22,207 nt of DNA from JAPWJZ01 sp035626855 (lineage in GTDB: Bacteria > Pseudomonadota > Alphaproteobacteria > Micavibrionales > UBA2020). The stretch covers positions 1 through 22,207 of the forward strand of contig DASPMW010000185.1 of assembly GCA_035626855.1 (NCBI GenBank). Direction: 5' to 3'. Each line of letters starts with the position of its first letter. Within the stretch, counting starts at the first letter, position 1. Shown in pieces: positions 1 through 7,469 of this stretch. The translations under genes were made by a program, and so were the position numbers. The notes under the pieces were generated by a model that had not been told where the DNA came from, did not search any database, and saw only the letters and a list, made by a program, of their open reading frames with translations.

Positions 1-1
1 G

Positions 2-2479
2 GTTCTTTCGGTCATCGCCGATGACACCTATCCGATGAAGGTGTTCTCCGACCGCCCTTATAAAGAAGTGGTGGCGATGGCCTATGCCGACATGCCGGTG
101 CCCTCCATGCTGCCGCTGTTCTTCGATGGTCTCGAGCGCCGCAAGCCGACCTCGACCAACCGCACGCAGATGATGATCGGCGATCCCGGTGCCGGTAAAT
201 CCTTCCTGGGCGCGCTGCAAGGCCGCCTCCGCTCCAAAGAGCCTATCGAAGTCCTCGACTGCGGCGGCAAGAACATGCGCGAGCTGCTGTTTGAAATGGT
301 CCTCGATTTCGGCGCGGGCGATGCGCTCCCGAAAGCGATCGACAAGCGCCTGCAGGCGGGTTCCCTTGAATCCCTCTCGGCGTCGCTGCTGCGCGGCCTT
401 CCCTCGGAAGTGCTGTCGCTCGATGAAGACGGCCAGGTGAAGTCGATTGACTGGAACGGCCTGAAATCGGCTGGCTCAGACAAGGTCGAAGCCGCGTTCG
501 AAGTGCTTAAGAAAGTCTCGAAAATCGAAGGCCTCGACAACGCCGGCGGCAACGCGCTTGGCATGAACTCGCAGTACGGCCCGCTCATCCGCAAATTCAT
601 GGCGGGGGAGGAGATCGTCCTCGACGAATACAACAAGTCGCGCGAAGGCACCGACGACAACCTGCAGACTGTCTGGCAGTTCTGCATCGGTGAATTGAAG
701 GAGTGCACCGTTGAAAACCCGCTGAAGAACAAAGACGCTTCGGCAGGCCCGTCCGAATTCACTTTCCGCCGTGAAGACATGAAGCCTGGCTTCTTCGTTA
801 CCCTCACCGGTAACAAGAAAGAAGACGGCATCACCACGCGTTCGCTGAACAAGTCGGTTTACTCCCGCCTGTCGCCGCAGACCCTGCCCGATCCCGACAT
901 CATCGACTGGCAGCACCGCATCTGCCAGATGATGGTCGGCCTGCCCGTTTCGACGCTCTACACCGCGTTCAAGGAACAGGCAGATAAAGATCCCGAGGCC
1001 TTCGGCGACTGGCTGCTGAACCTCCGCAAAACGAAAGCGGAAATCGAGGGCGGCCGCGTTCCCGAGTTGCAGGAAACCCTGCTGAAAAACTGGAAGAACG
1101 TCGTCAACTCGTCTGAAAAACTCGCGAAGTTCTACGACAAGTGGCAGCAGATGACGGATGCCGAGAAGATCACCTCGAACGGCCATGCCGACCTCGTGGA
1201 AGAAGTGGATGATGAATACTCGAAGAAAGAGGGCATCGACTTCCGCAAGATCAAGCAGCACCTGGAAGAGGCGATTCCAATCCGTCCCCGCATGCAGAAG
1301 GAAGACGCGCCGCGTATCGTCAACTTCGGTTCATGGGAAAAGGCACCGAAACTCTCTGATCCAGTCGAGGAAAACCCCTCGCTCAATTTCGGCACGCGCC
1401 TGACCGAGTTCCTCGAGCGCATGGTGTACGAGAAATCCGGCGCCGTTGGCAAAAACAAACTCTACAACAAGCTCAATAAGTCGATGCAGGAATTCGCGCT
1501 CCGCGACATCACCCTGCAGGAAGCTGCGCGCTCCAAACAGCGTTCGGTCGAAGAAGACCTGAACATCTCCTCGTTCAATGATCGCGATCTGTCGAAACAG
1601 GCGATCATGGCGCGCAAGGTGTTCTGTGACTTCCTGCGCCAGACCAATCCGGAAATCACGGCGTCCGACGATGAAATCGTCACGCCGAAGAAATTCCTGG
1701 ATGCGCTGACGCATGTTTCGCAAAAGGATACGGCAGCAACGAACGAACTGTTCGTGACCAACCGCGATCCAGAGCAAGTCTTTGCCGGCCGGCCTATTGC
1801 CGGCGCGGTCATCAAGGACACCGCCGTCTATGCGCTTCAGAACAAGGATCTCGACTTCACGCTGAAGGACCTCGTGCATCATGACGACTTCATCGCGTCG
1901 CTCGCGCTCCCGACTGTTGGCGCCAAGAACCTGTCCGCTGTCTGGGAACAGAACATCCGTCCGCTCACCAAGGGCGCGGCGAATGACTCGGCTGCACCCG
2001 CGGCCGCGCCCGCAGCATCCGGTTCGATCCTCGATCATGATGAAGCGCTGTTCATCGCCGAAGGCAAATCAGACAAGAAGATCGCGACGACCTCCGTCCA
2101 GGTCCTCTATTCGGATGACGAGGGTGACCGCCCGGTGACCGTGCACATCGTCCGCAACGAAGCGCGCAACAAGACGCTCGTCGTGTCCGAAAAGGCACCG
2201 TCCAAGCTGCTCGCGGCGTTCAAGGAAGCTGGCGTCACGCATGTAGATCGCCACGACGCGAATGCCGAAGCCAAAGTCGAGGCCGCATTGACCGAGCTGA
2301 CGCGCGGCATGCAGGCATCAATCAAGGACCGCCTCGTCGATGCGTTCAAATACCGCAACGACGTGGATGTCGAGCATCTCAAGGGCAAGACACCCACGCT
2401 GCCGCAGCTGCTGACGGATGACAAGGTAGACATGATGTATGCCAAGTTCGTCGTCAAAAAAGCCGCGAACGGCATGTAA
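2..2479 (+). CDS. MoxR/AAA_5-like AAA+ ATPase, 5' partial
   Basis: The frame is open from base 2 through the ATG at 35 with no ribosome binding site there, so the gene very probably starts left of the window. Numbered from that ATG, a Walker A motif GDPGAGKS lies at residues 49-56, Walker B IVLDE at 194-198, a sensor-1-like stretch FFVTLTGN at 253-260, and a candidate arginine finger in SRL at 277-279. The motif order and spacing fit a MoxR/CbbQ/McrB-like AAA+ remodelling ATPase. The region after about 300 is charged and helical and matches no family I recognise. An Ala/Pro linker near 653-665 leads to a separate C-terminal domain of about 150 residues. MoxR ATPases usually act with VWA-domain partners; none is visible, but it could lie upstream. 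The next gene starts 3 nt after the stop, so it probably forms an operon with the two genes behind it. ATPase activity is well supported; the role is unknown. Confidence 0.85.
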   Translation, partial: VLSVIADDTYPMKVFSDRPYKEVVAMAYADMPVPSMLPLFFDGLERRKPTSTNRTQMMIGDPGAGKSFLGALQGRLRSKEPIEVLDCGGKNMRELLFEMVLDFGAGDALPKAIDKRLQAGSLESLSASLLRGLPSEVLSLDEDGQVKSIDWNGLKSAGSDKVEAAFEVLKKVSKIEGLDNAGGNALGMNSQYGPLIRKFMAGEEIVLDEYNKSREGTDDNLQTVWQFCIGELKECTVENPLKNKDASAGPSEFTFRREDMKPGFFVTLTGNKKEDGITTRSLNKSVYSRLSPQTLPDPDIIDWQHRICQMMVGLPVSTLYTAFKEQADKDPEAFGDWLLNLRKTKAEIEGGRVPELQETLLKNWKNVVNSSEKLAKFYDKWQQMTDAEKITSNGHADLVEEVDDEYSKKEGIDFRKIKQHLEEAIPIRPRMQKEDAPRIVNFGSWEKAPKLSDPVEENPSLNFGTRLTEFLERMVYEKSGAVGKNKLYNKLNKSMQEFALRDITLQEAARSKQRSVEEDLNISSFNDRDLSKQAIMARKVFCDFLRQTNPEITASDDEIVTPKKFLDALTHVSQKDTAATNELFVTNRDPEQVFAGRPIAGAVIKDTAVYALQNKDLDFTLKDLVHHDDFIASLALPTVGAKNLSAVWEQNIRPLTKGAANDSAAPAAAPAASGSILDHDEALFIAEGKSDKKIATTSVQVLYSDDEGDRPVTVHIVRNEARNKTLVVSEKAPSKLLAAFKEAGVTHVDRHDANAEAKVEAALTELTRGMQASIKDRLVDAFKYRNDVDVEHLKGKTPTLPQLLTDDKVDMMYAKFVVKKAANGM

Positions 2480-2482
2480 GGC

Positions 2483-2809
2483 ATGGCGCTGATGTCCACG
2501 GTGAAACTGGAAGAAGTGGCGGCGGAAGTCGCCCAGCAAAAGGCGATGGAGCGGGGACCTTTGTTCCTGCCCCATGGCTGCCGCCTTTTCCAGGTCACGT
2601 CGGGATGGGAAGCGAACATGATCCGGCATGACAAAGGCGTCGTCTCCTGCGAGACGCTGCTGGAGTTGGAGGCGGGGTTGCAAGATCCGGGCGCGAAGGT
2701 CCTGTTCATCCCGCTGAATGCCATCATCGTCGACAAAGACGTTGAAAAGCTGTGCCAGCGTAACGGCGTGGCCAAAACACTCTTCAAGGAAGTCAAGGGG
2801 ACGACATGA
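2483..2809 (+). CDS. conserved-context hypothetical protein, 108 aa
   Basis: A small soluble protein sits between the AAA+ ATPase and the repeat protein. Its ATG comes 3 nt after the ATPase stop, and its TGA overlaps the next ATG as ATGA, so all three genes are probably co-translated. No Shine-Dalgarno sequence stands before 2483; the ATG at 2492 is an alternative start, and re-initiation after the ATPase stop would explain either. The protein has a helical N-terminus (about 1-23), then a mixed region with one Cys in PHGC (about 30-33) and another in SCETLLELE, a short hydrophobic strand VLFIPLNAIIV (about 73-83) and a Lys-rich C-terminus. There is no signal peptide or membrane segment. I do not recognise the family. 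The tight packing suggests it works with the ATPase, for example as an adaptor, but that is inference only. Confidence 0.75.
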   Translation: MALMSTVKLEEVAAEVAQQKAMERGPLFLPHGCRLFQVTSGWEANMIRHDKGVVSCETLLELEAGLQDPGAKVLFIPLNAIIVDKDVEKLCQRNGVAKTLFKEVKGTT

Positions 2810-4305
2810 GCGGTGGACTTTATATCAAGCAGGCCATCATCGCGGCGCTGGTCGAGCATCCGGAGCAGGAAAAGTATAAAACGCGCGCGTTCTCGGGCGA
2901 AAACCTGACGGCCATGATGGAGGCAATCGCCGAGCAGGGGAACAAGCTGACCAAGTCGGACTTCCTCTCTCCCGACGACGAGGGCAAGTTCATTATCGAC
3001 ACCCCAGGCTTCTGGAAAAATTTCGACAAGGTGCGTGATATCGTTGCCAAGTCAGGAGAGAAATTCGCGCTCGAGGACTTCACCCGTTATCTCGACAAGA
3101 ACGAGACGCGCAACCTGCTCGATTCCGCTCGGGAACATGGCGGCCTCGGCAAGATTTTCGCGGTCGAGACGTTCCAGGGACGGTTCGATGAAATGGAGCG
3201 CCTCTGGTACAAAGTGCCAGTGCCGGCGCGACGCGACCTGTTCAAGAACGACGGCTTGCTCGATCCCGCGCTGAAGCGCTCGATGCTCGCCGCCGAAGGC
3301 CGCGAGATGCCGGAAGATAACCTTGCCAAAGCCGGCCTCACGGCAGCTGATTTGCGCGGCGCATTCCAGGAACGCGGCAATTATGAAGAAGTCACGCGCA
3401 AGCTTTCTGCGGCGGGCGATTATCTCCGCAAAGATTACTTGCTGCTGCCCGACAGTTCCGGCGATACCGTGTTCTATTATCAGGGCGCCTGGGACAAATT
3501 CGACGATATCTCCCGCAACCTGAAGGCTCATGGCGAGAAGTTCGACACGGCGGATTTCGTCCGCCAGGTCGGCTATGTCTCCAACATCCTGACCCGTGCA
3601 GCGGAGCGCAAATCGCTCTACCGCGTATTCAGCGCCGAGCATTGGGAAGGCCGCCTTGGCGACATGCTCGAGCTTTGGAGCCAGGTCAAGGAAGGCTGGA
3701 AGACCGCCACCATGACCGCCAAGGATTTCGACACAGCCTATGCCGAAGCGGAAAGCAAAACCTATGCGAGCAATGTCAGCTTTGGGGCCACGACCTCCAA
3801 AGCCCAGTTGCTCACTCCCATTGACGCCGCGGGCGCGACCATCCTACCGATCGGTCTCAAGGCCTTCTGGGATAACTTTGCCGTGAACCAGCCTGGTGCT
3901 GTGAATGATGCGCTGTCAGTCGCCGATCTGCGGCGGACCAGCGGCTTTCTTGGCGCTTCGGTACTGATGGGAGCTGTGAAGTTCGGGCACTTCGATAAAG
4001 TAGTCGATATTTCCCGCAAATCGGGAGAGCCGATCACGCTTGACGATTTTCTGTCGAAAGACCGCCACGGAAACACGCTGCTCAACATTCTCGCGGAGCG
4101 CTCGCAACTGGCACAGGTTTTCTCGCCAGACCTCTGGGCGGGACGGGTTGATGACATGAAGGCGCTGTGGACGCATGTGCGCGTCAACGACCGCAGCCAG
4201 GTCGACATCGCGCAGGCCGAAGTGGCCGCCAAACAGGCGACGCTCAAGCTGCAGGCGAAAGACCGCTTCAAGCTCGGCGGCAAGAAGCCCGGGTTCGGGA
4301 TGTAA
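2806..4305 (+). CDS. three-module degenerate ankyrin-like repeat protein, 499 aa
   Basis: The ATG overlaps the preceding stop by 4 nt and has a good AAGGGG ribosome binding site. The protein has no signal peptide or membrane helix. Three related blocks can be aligned by eye (about residues 54-137, 213-294 and 393-458). Each has an F-D-x-V/I segment, then a G-E-x-(F/I) turn, a DF motif, an N-x-L-x-x-A/L-x-E helix, a V/I-F-x-x-E/D-x-(F/W)-x-GR-x-D/G-D/E-M signature and a final LW-x-x-V. Leading helices such as LTAADLRGAF and SVADLRRTSG precede blocks two and three. The helix-turn-helix layout and the GNTLLNILAE motif of the third block resemble worn ankyrin repeats, which usually bind other proteins. 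A basic Lys/Gly-rich tail ends the protein. It is the last gene before two terminators. A scaffold or substrate-binding partner of the upstream ATPase is plausible but unproven. Confidence 0.8.
   Translation: MSGGLYIKQAIIAALVEHPEQEKYKTRAFSGENLTAMMEAIAEQGNKLTKSDFLSPDDEGKFIIDTPGFWKNFDKVRDIVAKSGEKFALEDFTRYLDKNETRNLLDSAREHGGLGKIFAVETFQGRFDEMERLWYKVPVPARRDLFKNDGLLDPALKRSMLAAEGREMPEDNLAKAGLTAADLRGAFQERGNYEEVTRKLSAAGDYLRKDYLLLPDSSGDTVFYYQGAWDKFDDISRNLKAHGEKFDTADFVRQVGYVSNILTRAAERKSLYRVFSAEHWEGRLGDMLELWSQVKEGWKTATMTAKDFDTAYAEAESKTYASNVSFGATTSKAQLLTPIDAAGATILPIGLKAFWDNFAVNQPGAVNDALSVADLRRTSGFLGASVLMGAVKFGHFDKVVDISRKSGEPITLDDFLSKDRHGNTLLNILAERSQLAQVFSPDLWAGRVDDMKALWTHVRVNDRSQVDIAQAEVAAKQATLKLQAKDRFKLGGKKPGFGM
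2965..3216 (+). repeat. ankyrin-like module, copy 1
   Basis: This stretch encodes residues 54-137 of the 499-aa protein. Key parts are FWKNFDKV, GEKFALEDF, the N-L-L-x-x-A helix, FQGRFDEM and LWYKV. The same order recurs in copies 2 and 3, which makes chance unlikely. Confidence 0.7.
3442..3687 (+). repeat. ankyrin-like module, copy 2
   Basis: This stretch encodes residues 213-294 of the 499-aa protein. Key parts are AWDKFDDI, GEKFDTADF, SNILTRAAER, WEGRLGDM and LWSQV. It aligns with copy 1 almost without gaps, starting from LSPD in copy 1 and LLPD in copy 2. Confidence 0.7.
3982..4179 (+). repeat. ankyrin-like module, copy 3 (core)
   Basis: This stretch encodes residues 393-458 of the 499-aa protein. 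Key parts are FGHFDKVVDI, GEPITLDDF, GNTLLNILAE, WAGRVDDM and LWTHV. It is the copy most like a standard ankyrin repeat. Compared with copies 1 and 2, about 35 residues are inserted between the FWDNF motif (354-358) and the FDKV motif. Confidence 0.65.
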
Positions 4306-4335
4306 CAAGTTTAGGGGATATGCCTCTTTGATTGG

Positions 4336-4370
4336 AAAGGCCGGTGCCGCAAGGCAGCCGGCCTTTTCTT
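4336..4370 (+). terminator. intrinsic terminator of the ATPase/repeat operon
   Basis: A GC-rich hairpin pairs 4336-4348 with 4353-4366 (one bulged G at 4357) around a GCAA tetraloop and runs into TTTTCTT. It starts 31 nt after the stop of the repeat-protein gene. An A-run on its left arm gives it some activity in the other direction too. Confidence 0.85.
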
Positions 4371-4377
4371 CAGCAAA

Positions 4378-4408
4378 AAAAAGCCCCGGTTTTGAACCGG
4401 GGCTTTTT
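4378..4408. terminator. bidirectional intrinsic terminator between convergent genes
   Basis: A perfect 14-bp inverted repeat (4378-4391 with 4395-4408) has the core GCCCCGGTT, a 3-nt loop, A-runs on the left and T-runs on the right. It can therefore end transcription from both sides. It lies just beyond the stop codon of the secreted cyclophilin on the - strand, and 8 nt past the T-run of the first terminator. Confidence 0.9.
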
Positions 4409-4422
4409 CTAAATCAAAGGGC

Positions 4423-4977
4423 TTATTTTTTCTCTTCGGTTGCCGTCTTTTCGGCGTCCGCTGCGACTTGCAGCTTGACGATCGTGTCGGGATTCGACGG
4501 CGGTTCGCCGCGGGCGATTTTATCGACATGTTCCATGCCCGAGATCACTTCGCCCCAGACCGTGTATTGCCCGTCGAGGAAGCCGGCATCCGCAAAGCAG
4601 ATGAAGAACTGGCTGTCCGCGCTGTGCGGATCGTTGGAGCGCGCAGCACCCACGGTGCCGCGGCCGAAATGGGCATCCGAGAATTCGGAATTGATCTTCT
4701 GGCCCGAGCCGCCCGTGCCGTTGCCGTCAGGGTCACCTGTCTGCGCCATGAAGCCTTCGATCACGCGGTGAAATTTAAGGCCGTTATAGAAGCCCTGGCG
4801 CGTCAGTTCTTTTACACGCGCGACGTGCTTGGGCGCGAGGTCGGGGCGCAGCTTGATCACGACGCGGCCGTCCTTCAGGTCAAGATACAGCGTGTTCTCA
4901 AGATCGGCCGTGTCTGCGGCAAAGGCGGCGGAGGCCGAAAGGCACAGGGCCACAACGAGGGAGAGGAGCAGTTTCAT
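4423..4977 (-). CDS. secreted (periplasmic) cyclophilin-type peptidyl-prolyl isomerase
   Basis: This 184-aa protein interconverts cis and trans prolyl bonds in exported proteins. A classic signal peptide covers residues 1-20 (Lys, hydrophobic core, cleavage after AFA). The cyclophilin fold follows, with the active-site segment FHRVIEGFMAQTGD including Arg71, SQFF at 122-125, and FLDGQYTVWGEV at 133-144. Phe133 stands where cyclosporin-sensitive cyclophilins carry Trp, as in other bacterial members. A Glu/Lys-rich tail of about 12 residues follows the domain. It lies 26 nt downstream of a second, cytoplasmic cyclophilin that is very similar along its whole length, and probably shares its transcript. 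The family is certain; the exact orthologue name (ppiA or other) is not, so no symbol is given. Confidence 0.93.
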   Translation of the reverse strand: MKLLLSLVVALCLSASAAFAADTADLENTLYLDLKDGRVVIKLRPDLAPKHVARVKELTRQGFYNGLKFHRVIEGFMAQTGDPDGNGTGGSGQKINSEFSDAHFGRGTVGAARSNDPHSADSQFFICFADAGFLDGQYTVWGEVISGMEHVDKIARGEPPSNPDTIVKLQVAADAEKTATEEKK

Positions 4978-5003
4978 GAAAGTCTTTTCCTTTACAGTGG
5001 TGG

Positions 5004-5468
5004 TTAGGCAGCAAGCGTAAATTTGACGATCGTGTCGGGGTTGCGCGGCGGTTCGCCTTTTGCGATTTTATCGACGAATTCCATGCCCTCCGTCACCTCC
5101 CCCCAGACGGTGTATTGCCCGTCGAGAAAACGGGCATCCGCAAAGCAGATGAAAAACTGGCTGTCTGCACTGTCCGGGTCGGCGGAGCGGGCGGCCCCAA
5201 CGGTGCCACGCTTGAAGGGTGCCTTGGAAAACTCGGCGGGTATGTGCGTGCCTGAGCCACCGTAGCCAGTGCCGTCGGGATCCCCCGTCTGCGCCATGAA
5301 GCCATCGATAACGCGGTGGAACTTCAGGCCGTCATAAAATCCCTTGGCGATCAGCTCCTTCACGCGCGCGACATGCTTCGGCGCAAGATCTGGCCGGAGC
5401 TGGATTGTCACCTTGCCATCCTTCAGTTCCAGATAGGCGGTATCGCCCTTTTTATCGTCAGCAGCCAT
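5004..5468 (-). CDS. cytoplasmic cyclophilin-type peptidyl-prolyl isomerase
   Basis: This is a 154-aa cyclophilin with no signal peptide, so it is expected to fold cytosolic proteins. I chose the ATG at 5468, which begins MAADDKKGD, because AAGGAG lies 9 nt upstream; the earlier in-frame ATG at 5489 has no such site, and the one at 5477 is too close to it. The active-site segment FHRVIDGFMAQTGD carries Arg52; SQFF and FLDGQYTVWGEV follow. Large parts match the downstream secreted copy both in protein and in DNA (for example the 17 bases from 5119 on and those around 5137), which points to tandem duplication with one copy gaining or losing a signal peptide. It is probably the first gene of the pair's operon. 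It resembles the small cytosolic PpiB type. Confidence 0.92.
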   Translation of the reverse strand: MAADDKKGDTAYLELKDGKVTIQLRPDLAPKHVARVKELIAKGFYDGLKFHRVIDGFMAQTGDPDGTGYGGSGTHIPAEFSKAPFKRGTVGAARSADPDSADSQFFICFADARFLDGQYTVWGEVTEGMEFVDKIAKGEPPRNPDTIVKFTLAA

Positions 5469-5540
5469 CGGGGTCATTCTCCTTAACACGTTATTTCGGG
5501 CTGTATCCTGCGCCCCGCGGAGGGGAAATTCAAGCCAAGG

Positions 5541-6992
5541 TTAAAAATACTCGGGAAATTCCTTTTCTGCCCTGGCTTTCAGCTCGGCCACTTTTTTGAG
5601 GCTGGGAATATCCGGCTTCATGCGTTCCGCTTCCTGCCAACAGGTCCACGCCAGCATGCTGTCGCCGTGCTCAAATAGGGCATCCCCGAGATCGGCGTAG
5701 GCGGTCGCCATCCAGGGGTTTGTCGCGATCGCATTCATGTCCATGCGGACGCTTTTGACGAACTCTTTTTCATTGAACGGCTTTCCCGCCCGTTCGTCGA
5801 GCAGCAGCTGCTGGCGAATGTTGCGCGCCCTGAATACGTCCAGCAGATAAGTGTAATCCTTTGCCGCCGCCTTTGCGTTTTTCAGCGACGCATTGGACAT
5901 ATCGAGGTCACCCTTCGTCGTGAAATTCTGCGTCAGCGTCAGCATCGTCCCCTCGACGATCGCCCCGCCGCCGGCGCTCAGAACTTTCAGGGTCAGGGGG
6001 TCGAGAGGATCGGTTTTTTCCTTGGGAAGCGATAAAAGCGCTTCATGCAGAGCGAGCAGCGCGCGCAACGGATCATTCTGTGCAAGGAAAGTTTGCACCT
6101 GCTTGCCGAAGTAATCGGCGTCCGGCCCTGGCTTGCGGGCGGAGGTCATCGCCGTGTTGATCGCGGCGTCCAGACTGAAATGCTCAGTATATCCCTCGGG
6201 TACTTTTGGCAGGGCGCCGGCAGGTTCGGTGCCCTCCAGGGTCCAGGTTCCCTGCGTGACACGTCCGACATGGTCATCGGTGCGGTAGGCAAGAGTCTGC
6301 AGGACGCTTGGCGAGGCGGCGATGGCCTTCTCGACATCGGGGTGTATATCCGCGCCGTAAACGAACAGGCGGTGGTAAACCAGCGACAGGTCTGCCGGCA
6401 CCGGGGTTGAGGACAACGTAAAGCTGGCAAGCAGGCCATCGTCGGTTTCGAACTTATGCGTCTCGCCCACGACGGTAGCGCGTATTAAATGCGAGCTTTT
6501 GTTTTCCCCAGCGCTGGCATACAGCGCATCAAGGTCGACAAGGGGTCCGTTCACGTCGAGCGCGATTCCGCTCATGGTCTTGACCATTTTTCCAGTGCCG
6601 GATGCGTTCTCCCAATCGATTGCTTTTTGGGTTGCCTGGCGGCGCAGGTTGCTGCGCGCAAGCGGCATTGTGTGCAGCGGCATCACCGTATAGGTTTTTG
6701 CTGCATGGTCGATCAGGGTGAAGGATTTTTTGACAAAATCGAACAGCTTTTCTTCATCTCCCGCGCGAATATTGAGAACGCCCGGCGCGAGCGTTACGAC
6801 ATAGGCCTTCTCCGACGTATCCTCGCGCTTTTCCAGCAGCACCTTGGTCAGGGAAGGCTGCGCCGCTGCAATCGCGCTAATCTTTATTTTCTCGCTCACC
6901 TTATATTTCAGGGTTAATCCCTCCGCACACGCTGCATGTGCGGCAGCGACAAAGGCGAGGCAGACGGCGAGTGTTAGCAGCCTAGGTTTCAT
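5541..6992 (-). CDS. exported protein of unknown function with TPR-like C-terminus
   Basis: A 483-aa protein with a clear signal peptide: MKPR, a hydrophobic core, and likely cleavage after AHA at about residue 20 or just beyond at ACA. AAGGA lies about 10 nt before the ATG. The mature N-terminal half (about 25-270) looks like a beta-rich exported domain with repeated T-x-x-x-L segments, but I cannot name a family. The last 59 residues (425-483) read as paired helices, with AYADLGDALFEHGD followed by AWTCWQEAERMKP, a typical TPR pattern that usually carries protein contacts. It stands alone on the - strand, with 168 nt upstream facing yggT. Placement in the periplasm or outer envelope is well supported; the function is unknown. 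Confidence 0.85.
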   Translation of the reverse strand: MKPRLLTLAVCLAFVAAAHAACAEGLTLKYKVSEKIKISAIAAAQPSLTKVLLEKREDTSEKAYVVTLAPGVLNIRAGDEEKLFDFVKKSFTLIDHAAKTYTVMPLHTMPLARSNLRRQATQKAIDWENASGTGKMVKTMSGIALDVNGPLVDLDALYASAGENKSSHLIRATVVGETHKFETDDGLLASFTLSSTPVPADLSLVYHRLFVYGADIHPDVEKAIAASPSVLQTLAYRTDDHVGRVTQGTWTLEGTEPAGALPKVPEGYTEHFSLDAAINTAMTSARKPGPDADYFGKQVQTFLAQNDPLRALLALHEALLSLPKEKTDPLDPLTLKVLSAGGGAIVEGTMLTLTQNFTTKGDLDMSNASLKNAKAAAKDYTYLLDVFRARNIRQQLLLDERAGKPFNEKEFVKSVRMDMNAIATNPWMATAYADLGDALFEHGDSMLAWTCWQEAERMKPDIPSLKKVAELKARAEKEFPEYF

Positions 6993-7160
6993 CGGTCGAG
7001 ATCCTTCAGTATTTTCTGGTCTGCCATTATGGTCTCTTTAGTCTATCGGCTGGGTGTTAACTATCTGTTAAATCAAGCGAACTGCTGATCCCGTCAGCCG
7101 ATTTTGCTAAATCCACGCTTGCGGCGCAAGCACTGACAGGGGTAATTTGAAGGCAGGAGA
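6993..7160. promoter_or_regulatory. divergent intergenic region between exported-protein gene and yggT
   Basis: These 168 nt must hold the start signals of both divergent genes. A perfect hairpin, GCTTGC / GCAAGC around GGC at 7117-7131, lies 30 nt before the yggT start. I could not find a convincing -35/-10 pair on either strand. Confidence 0.4.
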
Positions 7161-7466
7161 ATGGTAAATATTATGGACTTGGCAATCACCATCCTTATCT
7201 GGGCGCTGCAGGCCTATTTCTGGCTGATCATCGTGACCGTGGTGGTCAGCTGGCTTGTCGTTTTCGATGTGCTGAATATGCGTAACAAGTGGGTCCGCAG
7301 GTTGGGCGAACTCCTGAACGCGGCGACCAACCCGCTGGTCCGCCCCTTGCGGAAGATCATGCCCCCGCTCGGTGGCATCGACCTGACGCCCATGATCATC
7401 ATCTTCGGCCTGTATTTCCTGATGAGCATGTTGGAAAAATTTCGGCTTTCGCTGCTGGTAGGGTAA
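7161..7466 (+). CDS. yggT: YggT family integral membrane protein
   Basis: A 101-aa protein with two hydrophobic segments (about 5-35 and 75-95) around a basic central loop that carries NPLVRPLRKIMPPLGGIDLTP, the hallmark of the YggT family. These small inner-membrane proteins are linked by others to osmotic tolerance and membrane-protein assembly; their exact role is unclear. Two starts are possible. The ATG at 7161 has GAAGG 7 nt upstream. The ATG at 7173, giving MDLAIT, has GGAG 13 nt upstream. The stop is 3 nt before the FolD start, so the two genes are co-transcribed. The family assignment is firm. Confidence 0.9.
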   Translation: MVNIMDLAITILIWALQAYFWLIIVTVVVSWLVVFDVLNMRNKWVRRLGELLNAATNPLVRPLRKIMPPLGGIDLTPMIIIFGLYFLMSMLEKFRLSLLVG

Positions 7467-7469
7467 GAA

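Noticed and set aside
5505..5530. CCCC/GGGG hairpin downstream of the exported protein gene as a terminator
   Set aside because: The stem is only four base pairs and no T-run follows on the relevant strand.
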